From positions 6,510,001 to 6,574,000 of the forward strand of contig NZ_CP080647.1 in assembly GCF_019599145.1 (NCBI RefSeq): a DNA stretch of 64,000 bases, given 5' to 3'. Positions 33,448-41,831 of this stretch are shown one piece after another. Each line of letters starts with the position of its first letter. Position 1 is the first letter of the stretch. The DNA comes from Streptomyces akebiae. Lineage in GTDB: Bacteria; Actinomycetota; Actinomycetes; Streptomycetales; Streptomycetaceae. Both the position numbers and the translations under genes were made by a program. The notes below the pieces were generated by a model. It made no database searches. It was not told the origin of the DNA and saw only the letters and a list, made by a program, of their open reading frames with translations.

Positions 33448-34053
33448 GTGTCGGGTTCTCGTGAGGAAGACGTTCTGGCCCGGATCGCCGAGGGGCTCGT
33501 CTACACCGAGTCCGAAGCGGCCTTTCTGGCGCCCCGGCGGCGTACGGATCAGATCTTCGAGTACAACCGAACTCCACCGGGCGAGACGGAGAGGCGTCGC
33601 GCGCTGCTCGTCGAGATCTTCGCGTCGATCGGTCGACGCACGGTGCTGCTGCCGCCGTTCCACGCGGGCTTCGGCAGCAACGTCCACATCGGTGACGACT
33701 TCTTCGGGAACGTGAACCTGACGTTCGTCGACGACGTGGACATCCACATAGGCAACGATGTCATGATCGCTCCCAGCGTGACGCTGACGACGACGGGGCA
33801 CCCGGTGCACCCCTCGCGCCGAACGGACTTCGGGCGGTTCTCCGAGCCGATCGTGATCGAGGACAAGGTGTGGATCGGCAGCAACGCGGTGGTCCTGCCC
33901 GGCGTCCGGATCGGCTACGGCTCGGTCATCGGCGCCGGCAGCGTCGTCAGTCGCGACATTCCGCCGATGACCGTCGCGCTCGGCACTCCCTGCCGGGTGG
34001 TGCGCGCCATCACGGACGAGGACCTCACCACCCGCACCGCTCCCGGGTGTTAG
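33448..34053 (+). CDS. Maltose/galactoside O-acetyltransferase-like hexapeptide protein
   Basis: A 201-aa acyltransferase of the LacA/Maa/NodL group. The N-terminal helical cap (LARIAEGLVYTESEAAFLAP, RRRALLVEIFASIG) is followed by left-handed beta-helix repeats: HIGDDFFGNVNLTFVDDVDI, HIGNDVMIAPSVTLTTTGHP (catalytic His) and VWIGSNAVVLPGVRIGYGSV then IGAGSVVSRDIPPMTVALG. It transfers acetyl from acetyl-CoA to a sugar hydroxyl. The GTG at 33448 has GGAAGGGAGA upstream. It stands alone, 67 bp after the S51 gene; that gap contains a short imperfect direct repeat of CACTACGCGTCAC. Confidence 0.88.
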   Translation: MSGSREEDVLARIAEGLVYTESEAAFLAPRRRTDQIFEYNRTPPGETERRRALLVEIFASIGRRTVLLPPFHAGFGSNVHIGDDFFGNVNLTFVDDVDIHIGNDVMIAPSVTLTTTGHPVHPSRRTDFGRFSEPIVIEDKVWIGSNAVVLPGVRIGYGSVIGAGSVVSRDIPPMTVALGTPCRVVRAITDEDLTTRTAPGC

Positions 34054-34074
34054 GGCTCGGCCGGCCGGCCCGCC

Positions 34075-35016
34075 TCACCACTCCTGGACGCGCCGCCCCG
34101 CGCCCTGCGGCTGCTCCCGGGGGCGGCGGGGCCGGGGTTCGAAGAGGGACGCGGGGGAGGAGTCGTCGGGGTGCTGGAGCGGCACGTCGGGGCGGTCGGC
34201 TCCCCAGGGCCGGCGGGGTTCCGGCCGCTCCCGCTCCCGCTCCTGGTCCCGCTGCCGGCCGGCCGTGCGGTCCCATTCGCCCTCGCCCAGGACGAGCATC
34301 GGGTCGAACATCACGACGACGCCCGCGAGGAGCAGGAAGATGACCGGGCCGATCAGCATGGGCAGGAGGATCGTCGTGGGTGATTCGCCGGTGATCGGGC
34401 CGCCGGTCGTGCCGTGGAGGTGCACCCCCACCGCGGCCATCCCGGTGTAGTGCATGCCGGACACGGCGACCCCCATCACCAGGCTGGCCCCGAGACTGGT
34501 CAGGAAGCCCCGGATCGACACGGCCGCCCAGAGCGCGGCGGTCGCGGCGACGATGGCGATGCCGACGGAGAGGGCGACGACGAAGATGTCGTACTGGATG
34601 TAGCCGTTCAACTGGATGGCGGCCATGCCCAGATAGTGCATGGCGGCCACCCCGAGGCCCGTGACGGATCCCGCCGTGCAGAGGGTGGACGTGCTGACAC
34701 CGCGGTAGCCCACGGCGAAGACCCCGATGCCGACGACGGTGATGGCGACGGCGAGGCTGAGCACCGTCAGCCCGACGTCGTAGTGGAGGGGACTCTCCTT
34801 CACCCGGAAGCCGACCATCGCGATGAAGTGCATCGTCCAGATGCCGCAGCCGATGCTCGCGGCCCCCAGGGCCAGCCAACCGGGCTTCCAGGACCGCTCG
34901 TTGTAGACCGACCTGACCACGCAGCGCAGTCCTAACGCGGCGCCCAGGCAGGCCATGACATAGGCGGCCACCGGCGTGACCGCACCGTAGCTGAAACCGT
35001 CGACCGTGCCTTGCAT
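34075..35016 (-). CDS. MHYT-domain integral membrane sensor-type protein
   Basis: A 313-aa protein with seven predicted membrane helices and three MHYT motifs: MHFIAM, MHYLGM and MHYTGM. The family is thought to bind metal, possibly copper, and to sense oxygen, NO or CO. No GGDEF, EAL or kinase output domain follows; instead there is a hydrophilic tail of about 70 residues rich in Arg, Glu and Pro. The ATG at 35016 is chosen because GGGGGGATTTG precedes it and the first helix begins right after it. The gene is convergent with the acetyltransferase gene, 21 bp apart. Confidence 0.88.
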   Translation of the reverse strand: MQGTVDGFSYGAVTPVAAYVMACLGAALGLRCVVRSVYNERSWKPGWLALGAASIGCGIWTMHFIAMVGFRVKESPLHYDVGLTVLSLAVAITVVGIGVFAVGYRGVSTSTLCTAGSVTGLGVAAMHYLGMAAIQLNGYIQYDIFVVALSVGIAIVAATAALWAAVSIRGFLTSLGASLVMGVAVSGMHYTGMAAVGVHLHGTTGGPITGESPTTILLPMLIGPVIFLLLAGVVVMFDPMLVLGEGEWDRTAGRQRDQERERERPEPRRPWGADRPDVPLQHPDDSSPASLFEPRPRRPREQPQGAGRRVQEW

Positions 35017-35193
35017 ATGCCAAATCCCCCCGATACATGGCCAGTTGCGCATGGCTGGTTGAGGGAGGCAAGTCTGCTGCAAGCGCGTACCGCAGCGCTC
35101 CGTTTTCCAAGAGTTACTGTCGGTATCTGCTCAGGGGGTGATCGGCTTTGGGTGACTCGATACTGATTCGTGGTCAAAGTCCATGACACACAA

Positions 35194-35223
35194 GGCCTGA
35201 GCTTGATCTCTCAAGCTCAGGCC
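35194..35223 (-). terminator. Strong hairpin terminator
   Basis: GGCCTGAGCTTGA and TCAAGCTCAGGCC (13 bp, perfect) enclose a TCTC loop. It lies 25 bp behind the stop of the minus-strand isomerase gene, with T-rich bases on either side. Confidence 0.9.
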
Positions 35224-35248
35224 ATTGTTTTACTGCGAGTGGTCGCTG

Positions 35249-36055
35249 TTACGCCGCGTCGTTGAGGAGCCGCCCGAGGTGCTCCCGTCCCGCCGCCAGC
35301 AGCTCCGGAAGCGGCGCGGCCTTCTCGTACCACCGCTTCTCGTACTCCCAGCACAGCCACCCGTCCCAGTCCCTGCGGGAGAGGAGTTCGACGCACTCGC
35401 CGAGCGGGAGGACGCCTGCGCCGAGCGCGAGCGGGGTGGTGTCCTCGGCGGAGGCGATGTCCTTGACCTGGACGTAGCCGAGGAAGGGGGAGAGGGCGGC
35501 GTAGGACTCGGCGGGCTGTTCGCCGCCGAGCCAGGTGTGCATCACGTCCCAGAGCGCGCCGACGCTGCCGTGGCCGACCGGACCGAGCACCCGGATCGCG
35601 TCGGCGCCGGTGCGGTGCGAGTCGTGCGTCTCCAGCAGGACGCGTACGCCCCGGTCGGCCGCGTCCTCCGCCGCCGTGCCCAGCCGCCGGGCCGCGATCG
35701 CGTCGGCCTCCTCCGTGCTCTGGCCGCCGGCCAGGTCGGCGCCGGGGAAGACCCGGACGAAGGGGGCGCCCAGGTCCCGGGCCAGGTCGAGGAGGGCGCG
35801 GATCTCGTCCAGCACGGGACCGTCCTCGCCCGGCGCGGCGACCCGCGCGTACCCGGCGACCCCCAGGATCTCCACGCCGGCCCCCTTGAACTCGGCCGCG
35901 ACCTCGGCCCGTTCGTCGGCCCCGATGCCCGGATGCACCGGCTCCTCGGGGTGGGCGCGCAGTTCGACGCCGTGGTAGCCGTGCGTCGCGGCGAGTCGTA
36001 CGACGTCGGCGATGGGGAGACCGGGGACACCGAGGGTGGAGAACGCGAGTTTCAT
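35249..36055 (-). CDS. Sugar phosphate isomerase/epimerase-like TIM-barrel protein
   Basis: A 268-aa AP_endonuc_2-type TIM-barrel protein. MKLAFSTLGVPGLPIADVVR is the typical first strand. Metal-ligand segments can be seen: GVELRAHPEE (Glu), LLETHDSHRT (Glu and His), ALWDVMHTW (Asp, His) and YVQVKDI; LCWEYEKRW gives the last Glu. Members isomerise or epimerise ketoses and inosose-type sugars. It is probably monocistronic, with a strong hairpin behind it. A further family member is encoded at 44143-44982. The substrate is unknown. Confidence 0.87.
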   Translation of the reverse strand: MKLAFSTLGVPGLPIADVVRLAATHGYHGVELRAHPEEPVHPGIGADERAEVAAEFKGAGVEILGVAGYARVAAPGEDGPVLDEIRALLDLARDLGAPFVRVFPGADLAGGQSTEEADAIAARRLGTAAEDAADRGVRVLLETHDSHRTGADAIRVLGPVGHGSVGALWDVMHTWLGGEQPAESYAALSPFLGYVQVKDIASAEDTTPLALGAGVLPLGECVELLSRRDWDGWLCWEYEKRWYEKAAPLPELLAAGREHLGRLLNDAA

Positions 36056-36246
36056 GTCTTCGGACCGTACACGTTGGCCGGGCCGGTGTGGGACCCCGCG
36101 GGGGCTGGCCGCGCGGTCGAGCCCGGGGCCCGCCCCGCTCCCACAGCTGCCACAGCTGCCACAGTTCCGACCGCCGGTCCCGGCCGGTCAGGTCCACAGG
36201 CGCCCGCCTCCCCGGAGTTCCCCGCCTCCCCGGAGTCCCCGTCACC

Positions 36247-37773
36247 TCAGATGTCCCGCCGCTCCAGCGGCTTCGTCGCCGGGCCCTGGACGATGCGGCC
36301 CTCGGTGTCGAAGCGGGAGCCGTGGCAGGGGCACTCCCAGGTGCGTTCGGCGCGGTTGAAGCCGACCAGGCAGCCCATGTGGGTGCAGCGGGCGGAGACG
36401 GCGTGGAGCGAGCCGGCCTCGTCGCGATGGACCGCGCACGGATGGCCGCCGAGCCGGACGACCGCGCCGTCCCCGGGGGCGATGGCCTCCACGGAGCCGC
36501 CCCCGGCCGCGCCGATCCGGTCGCCGACGAAGTGCCGGGCCACCTGCGCCTGGTGCTTGAGGAAACTCGGCGCCTCCCGCATCGCGCTGAGCACCCGGCG
36601 CGGGTCGTACAGATCGCTCCACGGCGACTTGTGCCCGGTGATCTGCTCGGCCAGCAGCCGCCCGGCCATGATGCCGCCGCTCATGCCCCAGCCGCCGAAC
36701 CCGGTCGCCACCCAGGTGTGCCGACTGCCCGCGTGGAAGGGCCCGACGAGGGGGACGGAGTCGGTGGAGTCGTTGTCCTGGGTGGCCCAGCGATGGCTGA
36801 AATCGAGAGGGCCGAAGCGTTCGGTGGCCCAGTCCGCCAGCAGCCCGAACCGTTCGTCGACCTCGGCGGTGCCCGGGGTGAAGTGCTCCCCGGTGACGAT
36901 CAGCAGCCGCCGCCCCTCGTCGTACGGGGCGGTGCGCACCGAACGGGTCCGCTGCTCCTGCGTGATGTACATGCCGTGCGGGTCGGCCTCGGCCGGGATC
37001 GGCGCGGCGAGGACGAGTTCGCGGCGCGCGGACAGCCGGGTGAAGAGCAGCGCCCGGTCGAACACGGGGTAGTGCGTGGCGACCACGACGTCCCCGGCGG
37101 TCACCGTGGACCCCGCGTCGGTCGTCAGCCGGCACGGCGCCCCCTCCTTGAGCCGCACCACCCGCGTCCCCTCGTGCACCGCCGCGCCCATCCGCACCAG
37201 ATCGCCGACCAGGGCGAGCAGATACCTACGGGGGTGGAACTGCGCCTGCTCCGCCACGCGCACCGCCCCCGCGACCGGGAACGGCAGCCCCGTCTCCGTC
37301 ACGAACTCGGCGGGCAGCCCGGCCTCGCGCGCCGCTTCCGCCTCGGCCCGCAGCTCCGCCACACCGCCCTCGTCCTCGGCGTACGTGAAGGACGCCGCGT
37401 CCTCCCAGTCGCAGGCGATCCCCAGCTCCTCCACCACCTCGGCGGCATGCCGGATCGCCTCGGTCTGCGACCGCGCGTACAGCGCGGCGGCCTCGGCGCC
37501 CCGGGTCCGCCGCAGCCGGTCGTAGATCAGCGTGTGCAACGCGGTCACCTTGGCGGTCGTGTGCCCGGTGACGCCGGCGGCGACGCGGTCCGCCTCCAGC
37601 AGGGCCACCCGCCGCCCCCGCCGCGCCAGCTCCCACGCCGTACTGATCCCCGCGATCCCCGCCCCCACCACCGCCACGTCGACGACCAGCTCCCCGTCCG
37701 GTGCCGGGTACACGCCCTCCTGCGGCGCGCTCTCGATCCAGTACGACTTCTGCTCCGGCTGCTTCTGCTGCAT
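36247..37773 (-). CDS. FAD-dependent oxidoreductase with C-terminal Rieske [2Fe-2S] domain
   Basis: A 508-aa protein. A DAO-type FAD domain begins with VAVVGAGIAGISTAWELARR (33-52) and ends with GFGGWGMSGGIMAG. The last 100 residues form a Rieske domain with C463-T-H465 and C481-x2-H484 as cluster ligands, plus Cys468 and Cys483 for the stabilising disulfide. Related proteins are annotated as amino-acid or glycine/betaine oxidases with a Rieske tail; the substrate is unknown. It follows a CDGSH protein by 15 bp and a haem-oxygenase-like protein on the same strand, so the three probably form an iron-sulfur redox operon. Confidence 0.9.
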   Translation of the reverse strand: MQQKQPEQKSYWIESAPQEGVYPAPDGELVVDVAVVGAGIAGISTAWELARRGRRVALLEADRVAAGVTGHTTAKVTALHTLIYDRLRRTRGAEAAALYARSQTEAIRHAAEVVEELGIACDWEDAASFTYAEDEGGVAELRAEAEAAREAGLPAEFVTETGLPFPVAGAVRVAEQAQFHPRRYLLALVGDLVRMGAAVHEGTRVVRLKEGAPCRLTTDAGSTVTAGDVVVATHYPVFDRALLFTRLSARRELVLAAPIPAEADPHGMYITQEQRTRSVRTAPYDEGRRLLIVTGEHFTPGTAEVDERFGLLADWATERFGPLDFSHRWATQDNDSTDSVPLVGPFHAGSRHTWVATGFGGWGMSGGIMAGRLLAEQITGHKSPWSDLYDPRRVLSAMREAPSFLKHQAQVARHFVGDRIGAAGGGSVEAIAPGDGAVVRLGGHPCAVHRDEAGSLHAVSARCTHMGCLVGFNRAERTWECPCHGSRFDTEGRIVQGPATKPLERRDI

Positions 37774-37788
37774 GACTCGGGGGTCCCT

Positions 37789-38073
37789 TCAGGCGGACGG
37801 CGGCTGGGTGCGGCGGGGTTCCTCGGCCGGGGCCGTGGCGGGGGTGCCGGGCCCGGTGGTGGGCCTGCGGTCACCGGAGGCGGCCCGGCGCCGGTGGCTG
37901 GTGTCGCACCACGGGGGGATGCGGCTGCGGCGGCAGGTGCACAGGGCCACGCAGAAGCGGTCCGACGACACGGTCGTACCGTCCTCCAAGGTGACCTCGA
38001 CCGGTCCCTCGACCAGCAGGGGGCCGGGGCGTTGCAGTGCGACGCGGCGGCGTTCGGCAGGAACGTTCGGCAC
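37789..38073 (-). CDS. CDGSH-type iron-sulfur protein
   Basis: A 94-aa protein with one CDGSH-type cluster motif: Cys45-T-Cys47-RR-Ser50-RIP-Pro54-W-Cys56-DTS-His60, matching C-x-C-x2-S-x3-P-x-C-D-x-S-H. Such proteins bind a redox-active, labile [2Fe-2S] cluster with three Cys and one His. The N-terminal 40 residues form a small beta domain, and the last 30 are a disordered Pro/Thr/Arg tail. It is encoded 15 bp upstream of the Rieske-FAD gene and may pass electrons or clusters to it. Confidence 0.9.
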   Translation of the reverse strand: MPNVPAERRRVALQRPGPLLVEGPVEVTLEDGTTVSSDRFCVALCTCRRSRIPPWCDTSHRRRAASGDRRPTTGPGTPATAPAEEPRRTQPPSA

Positions 38074-38130
38074 GGATGATCACCCGCTCTTCCCTCTCGT
38101 CGACGACCTTTCGGACCGGCGTGCCACCCC

Positions 38131-38190
38131 TCCTCGGGCTCCTCCGCGGATCCTCGGGCTCCTCGTCGGATCCTCGGGCTCCTCCGCGGA
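38131..38190. repeat. 20-bp tandem repeat, three copies
   Basis: TCCTCGGGCTCCTCCGCGGA occurs at 38131-38150 and 38171-38190, with a one-region variant (CGTCGGA end) at 38151-38170. It lies in the 124-bp gap between the haem-oxygenase-like gene and the CDGSH gene. It contains GGATCC-like CCGCGGA words that can pair weakly. Confidence 0.9.
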
Positions 38191-38197
38191 CTCGTCC

Positions 38198-39193
38198 TCA
38201 GACCGGCGTGCGGAGCGACGACCGACCCGCTCGCCACGCGCCGAGGAGGCGGTCGGCGAGGGCGTCCTCCAGGTGGTTGGTGGCGTCGACACCGAAGGCG
38301 ACGTCGGCGTCCAGCTGTGGCTCCTCCTCCAGCAGCCCGGCGACGACCTCCCGTCGTACGACCTGCTCGTGCACGGCGTCGGCCTCGACGTGCTCGTCGT
38401 AGAAGTGCTCGGCGGCCGGGCCGGCCCCGGTCCGCCGCATGGCGCGGGCGAGCCGGCGGGAGCCGGGGGAGGAGGTGATCTCGACCGTCGCGAAGTGCCC
38501 GACCAGGGCGCCGCGCAGGGACCGGTGCAGGCCGAAGAGGGACATCAGGTTCACCAGGGCGATCGCCTCGGCACCGGCGGCGTCCACGTACCGGCCGTAC
38601 GCCGGGTCGAGCCCCATATCGGTCATGAGGTCGGCGAAGAGACGCGCGTGCACCCGTTCGGCGCGCCCCCCGCCGAACTCGTCGAACTCGACGGCGGCCA
38701 TCCCCGCCTTGGCCCGCCCCCACAGGCGGGGCAGCACCCAGGCGTGCGGGTCGGCCTCCTTCAGGTGGTAGAGGGAACGCTGTGCCGCGTACTCGCGCAC
38801 CTGCCACAGCTCGCCCTCCTCCTGGAGGAAGTCGCCGACTCCGCCCCCGTCGCCGTCCGGCGGCTCCACGAGCAGTTCGTCCAACGCCTCCCGGGCACTC
38901 ACGTGCCGGGTCGCCCGGTCGCGCAGGCTTTCGAGGAACGGCCACTCCATGGCCGCCCGGCAGCGCAGCAGCTCGGGATCCCATTCGAGGTCGGCGTCGA
39001 CGTCGGCGAAGCCCCGGTAGTGCAGTTCGTAGCAGAGGTAGAGGGCGAGCTGGAGATCGTCGCCGAAGGGGTCCGCCCCGGCGATCTCCCGGCTCCGGGG
39101 CGGCGGCCCCGCCCCCCGCAGAAACCGCGTGACGGCATCGGAAAGCGTCCCCCTGCTCTCCGGCAACACCGGCCCTGCCACCTGGGTCTCCAT
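38198..39193 (-). CDS. Haem-oxygenase-like iron-containing redox protein
   Basis: A 331-aa (from ATG 39193) helical protein of the iron-containing redox enzyme family (Haem_oxygenas_2 fold). The pattern of metal-ligand residues is seen in ALYLCYELHYRGF (Glu, His), EFDEFGGGRAERVHARLFAD (Glu, Glu, His) and HFYDEHVEADAVHE (Glu, His, Asp, His). Characterised relatives are non-haem di-iron oxidases. A GTG at 39217 is an alternative start; neither has a good ribosome site. The gene heads a three-gene minus-strand set with CDGSH and Rieske-FAD proteins, which suits an iron-dependent oxidation system. The reaction is unknown. Confidence 0.8.
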   Translation of the reverse strand: METQVAGPVLPESRGTLSDAVTRFLRGAGPPPRSREIAGADPFGDDLQLALYLCYELHYRGFADVDADLEWDPELLRCRAAMEWPFLESLRDRATRHVSAREALDELLVEPPDGDGGGVGDFLQEEGELWQVREYAAQRSLYHLKEADPHAWVLPRLWGRAKAGMAAVEFDEFGGGRAERVHARLFADLMTDMGLDPAYGRYVDAAGAEAIALVNLMSLFGLHRSLRGALVGHFATVEITSSPGSRRLARAMRRTGAGPAAEHFYDEHVEADAVHEQVVRREVVAGLLEEEPQLDADVAFGVDATNHLEDALADRLLGAWRAGRSSLRTPV

Positions 39194-39240
39194 GCGCGCC
39201 GAGTACCCGTGAACCACGAGCTACTCACCGCCCGACAAGC

Positions 39241-39273
39241 GAAGGGGGCTCCCCGCACAGGGGAGCCCCCTTC
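39241..39273 (-). terminator. Hairpin terminator behind csbD
   Basis: GAAGGGGGCTCCCC and GGGGAGCCCCCTTC (14 bp, perfect) with a GCACA loop, between the csbD stop and the start of the next minus-strand gene. Confidence 0.85.
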
Positions 39274-39362
39274 CACTCCGCTACGTGGAGACGACGGGCG
39301 GCGGACCGCCGGGCACCGCCCAGCGGCGGACCCCGGTCGTCAGCCGCGCTCGTGCGTCGGCG

Positions 39363-39575
39363 TCACATGCCGGTGCGTCGCGCCGACCGCTGCGGCTCGC
39401 GTGTGGTGCGCTCCTGCGTGCGGTCCTGCACCTTGCCCTTCATCTTCTTGGCCTCGCCGCGCGCCTGCTGCATCTTGCCCTCGGCCTGCTGGCTGCGATC
39501 GCCGGTGACCTTCCCGGTCATCTCCTTGGCCTTGCCCTTGATCTTGTCCATGTTGCCCTTGTCCTTGGCAGCCAT
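39363..39575 (-). CDS. csbD: CsbD-family general stress protein
   Basis: A 70-aa, highly charged protein rich in Lys, Gly, Gln and Arg without hydrophobic core. NMDKIKGKAKEMTGKVTGDR then SQQAEGKMQQARGEAKK is the CsbD repeat pattern. The family is induced by general stress in many bacteria; its molecular role is unclear. A strong AAGGAGGA ribosome site precedes the ATG, suggesting high expression. It is a single gene ended by its own hairpin. The C-terminal extension (RTQERTTREPQRSARR) is not part of the usual motif. Confidence 0.9.
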   Translation of the reverse strand: MAAKDKGNMDKIKGKAKEMTGKVTGDRSQQAEGKMQQARGEAKKMKGKVQDRTQERTTREPQRSARRTGM

Positions 39576-39671
39576 GGTTTCCTCCTTGGTGGGGGGTGAC
39601 TTTCACGCCCAACGTACGGCGGACCGGTAACCCTCGCGCGTCGAAGCATCACGCTCCGTGAAAGCCCGTGC

Positions 39672-40364
39672 TCAGCCGAACGAGATCCGCTCGATCTCCC
39701 TCAGCCGGGCGGCACCGATACGGCCGTCCTCCAGGGACAGGAGCCAGGGCAGCAGCTCCGGCGTGGCGTGCACCTCGCCGTAGAAGCCGAGGCCGAGCTC
39801 GGCGAGCCCGTCCTCGACGAGCCAACGGTCGAGCGCGTCGCCGAGGTGCAGGTCCGCCGCCTCGGTGCGGGTCTCGGCCCAGACGGCGAGCCACGGCGCG
39901 AGGGTTCCCGTCGAGGCGGAGAGCGTCTCCAGCACGTCGGTGACGTGTCCGACGCTCGGACGGGTGTGGAGGACCGCCCGCCACCAGGTGTGCCAGACCT
40001 CCTCCAGCGCCCTCCTCTCCGCCACGGGCCAGTCGCGCCACCGGGCGGCGAGCAGCCGGGAGGCGACCAGGCCGTGGTCGAGTCCGTCGGCGACGAGGAG
40101 GCGGACGATACGGGGCGTCAACCGGCGGTACAGGCCAGGGAAGTCGTCCCAGTGGTCGGGCCCCTTGTGGGCGACGGAGTACATCAGCTCGCCCGGCACC
40201 TCGCCCACGGGACCGGCCAGGACTTCGAGTTCGGCCTCGGTGTAGCAGTGGGTGCAACCGCCCACGGGGGCCGAGGACTCGGCGAGCGGGCCGAAGGTCG
40301 CGTCCAGGGCGTCGAGCGCGTCCTGGAGCCGCTGGTGCGGGAGGTCGGTCGGGAGGTGGGTCAT
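39672..40364 (-). CDS. Conserved-looking protein with CxxC-type motif, unknown function
   Basis: A 230-aa soluble protein. A possible metal or redox site, CTHCYTEAELEVLAGPVG, is at residues 37-54. The remainder is helical with many Trp (KGPDHWDDF, RWRDWPVAERRALEEVWHTW, APWLAVWAE), arranged like an HEAT-type or tetratrico helical bundle. I recall similar proteins in other streptomycetes but no assigned function. There is no signal peptide or membrane segment. It is divergent from none and stands between csbD and the LacI-type regulator; 186 bp separate it from the latter. Confidence 0.7.
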   Translation of the reverse strand: MTHLPTDLPHQRLQDALDALDATFGPLAESSAPVGGCTHCYTEAELEVLAGPVGEVPGELMYSVAHKGPDHWDDFPGLYRRLTPRIVRLLVADGLDHGLVASRLLAARWRDWPVAERRALEEVWHTWWRAVLHTRPSVGHVTDVLETLSASTGTLAPWLAVWAETRTEAADLHLGDALDRWLVEDGLAELGLGFYGEVHATPELLPWLLSLEDGRIGAARLREIERISFG

Positions 40365-40521
40365 GACGTACCTGACGGGACTCCGTCCGGCCGCGCCGGA
40401 GAAGAGAGCGACGCTACCAGGGCCGTGCCACCACCGAACACCCCTGGCCGCCGAGCCCCGCCTCCTCCTCGACCTCCACCCGGAAATCCGAACCCCGACC
40501 CCCGAGTCACACCGAAGAACC

Positions 40522-40549
40522 CTCAGACCTCAGACCTCAGACCTCAGAC
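40522..40549. repeat. 7-bp tandem repeat, four copies
   Basis: CTCAGAC is repeated four times (40522-40549) directly beyond the stop codon of the LacI-type regulator gene; a broken fifth copy runs into that stop. Confidence 0.9.
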
Positions 40550-40550
40550 C

Positions 40551-41594
40551 TCACGCCTCCCGAGGCACCCCACTCGACCCCCGCACCATCAACTCCCCCC
40601 GCACGGTGGCGATCCCGCCCGGCGGCGGCTCCTCGCGCCCCATGGCGATCCGGCCGGCCCGGGCCCCCGCGTCCGACAGCGGCAACCGCACCGTCGTCAG
40701 CGCCGGCACCGCGTCGATGCTGAAGGGCAGGTCGTCGAACCCGGCCACGGACACGTCGTCCGGGATGCGCAGCCCGGAGTCCCGGAGCGCCGCGCAAGCC
40801 CCCAGCGCCACCGTGTCGTTGGCGGCGACCACGGCCGTCAGCGAGGGATCCCGGCGCAACAGCTCCAGCGTCGCCTCGTACCCGGAGAGCCGGTCGTAGC
40901 GGCCGTACACGGTCCATCGGGGATCGTCCTCGATCCCGGCCGCCGCCAACGCCGCCCGGTGCCCCTCCAGCCGGTGGCGGGTCGTCGTCCGCTCCTCCGG
41001 CCCGGCGATGTACCCGAGGCGCCGGTGGCCCAGCCCGATCAGATGCTCGGTCAGCAGCTGACCGCCGCCCCGGTTGTCGAACGTGATCGCGATGGCCTCC
41101 GGCGTGGGCGGTCTCCCGCACAGCACCACACGCGTCCCGGCCTCCGCCAGCTTCCGCAGCTTGTTGCCGACGGCGGCCAGGTGTGCCGGGTCCTCGATGG
41201 CCCCACCGGTCAGCACCACGGCGGCGGCCCGCTGCCGCTGCAGCAGCGTGAGGTACGTCAGCTCGCGCTCCGGGGAGCCGCCCGTGTTGCACACCACGCC
41301 CAGCCGCTCCCCGCCCGCGCGCCCGCCCGGCCCGCCGATCTCGGACTGGATGGCCGCGGCCATGATCCCGAAGAAGGGGTCGGCGATGTCGTTCACCAGG
41401 ATGCCGACCAGGTCGGAGGTGGCGGCGGCGAGCGCGCTCGCGGGACCGTTGAGGACGTAGTCCAGCTCGTCGACGGCCTTCAGTACCCGCTCGCGCGTGG
41501 ACGCCGCCACCGGATAGTTCCCGTTGAGCACCCGGGAGACGGTCGCCGGCGACACCTGCGCACGGGCCGCCACGTCCGCCAGGGTCACAGTCAT
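40551..41594 (-). CDS. LacI-family transcriptional regulator
   Basis: A 347-aa regulator. The N-terminal LacI helix-turn-helix and hinge are typical: TLADVAARAQVSPATVSRVL then VLNGPASALA. The periplasmic-binding-protein core has LVGILVNDIADPFFGIMAAA, VLTGGAIEDP, RLGYIAGPEERTTTRHRLEG and VVAANDTVALGACAAL. The ATG at 41594 follows GAGGACGAGAAAACG. It is divergent from the Gfo/Idh/MocA-DUF993-isomerase operon, and an AAGCGCTT-centred palindrome lies between them, so it probably represses that operon until a sugar-type ligand binds. Confidence 0.93.
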   Translation of the reverse strand: MTVTLADVAARAQVSPATVSRVLNGNYPVAASTRERVLKAVDELDYVLNGPASALAAATSDLVGILVNDIADPFFGIMAAAIQSEIGGPGGRAGGERLGVVCNTGGSPERELTYLTLLQRQRAAAVVLTGGAIEDPAHLAAVGNKLRKLAEAGTRVVLCGRPPTPEAIAITFDNRGGGQLLTEHLIGLGHRRLGYIAGPEERTTTRHRLEGHRAALAAAGIEDDPRWTVYGRYDRLSGYEATLELLRRDPSLTAVVAANDTVALGACAALRDSGLRIPDDVSVAGFDDLPFSIDAVPALTTVRLPLSDAGARAGRIAMGREEPPPGGIATVRGELMVRGSSGVPREA

Positions 41595-41737
41595 CGTTTT
41601 CTCGTCCTCCGGGTGCGCGTCTCGTTCGGGCTGTCGGGGAACCATACGACCGCGATCGCCGTTCGCCCCCTCGAACAACTCGACCCCCTCGCGGTCTTGT
41701 CCAGACCGCTGCTCAGAGGCTAGCTTCTCATTGGATA

Positions 41738-41751
41738 GAAAGCGCTTGCTG
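41738..41751. promoter_or_regulatory. LacI/GalR-type operator
   Basis: AGAAAGCGCTTGCT centres on AAGCGCTT (41741-41748), close to the GAAAGCGCTTTC operator class recognised by LacI/GalR regulators. It lies between the divergent LacI gene and the operon it faces, about 80 bp from the operon start codon. ATTGGATA directly before it may be part of the promoter. Confidence 0.7.
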
Positions 41752-41831
41752 TGACGCTCACCCTTTCGTCGGGCGTACGCGGCGCCCGACGCGTACGCAC
41801 AAACGAACGCACACCAACGAAAGGACCGGCC

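Noticed and set aside
39768-41723. 651-codon plus-strand frame
   Set aside because: It runs antisense through two genes, including a clear LacI regulator, and crosses a 7-bp repeat; no family motif is seen.
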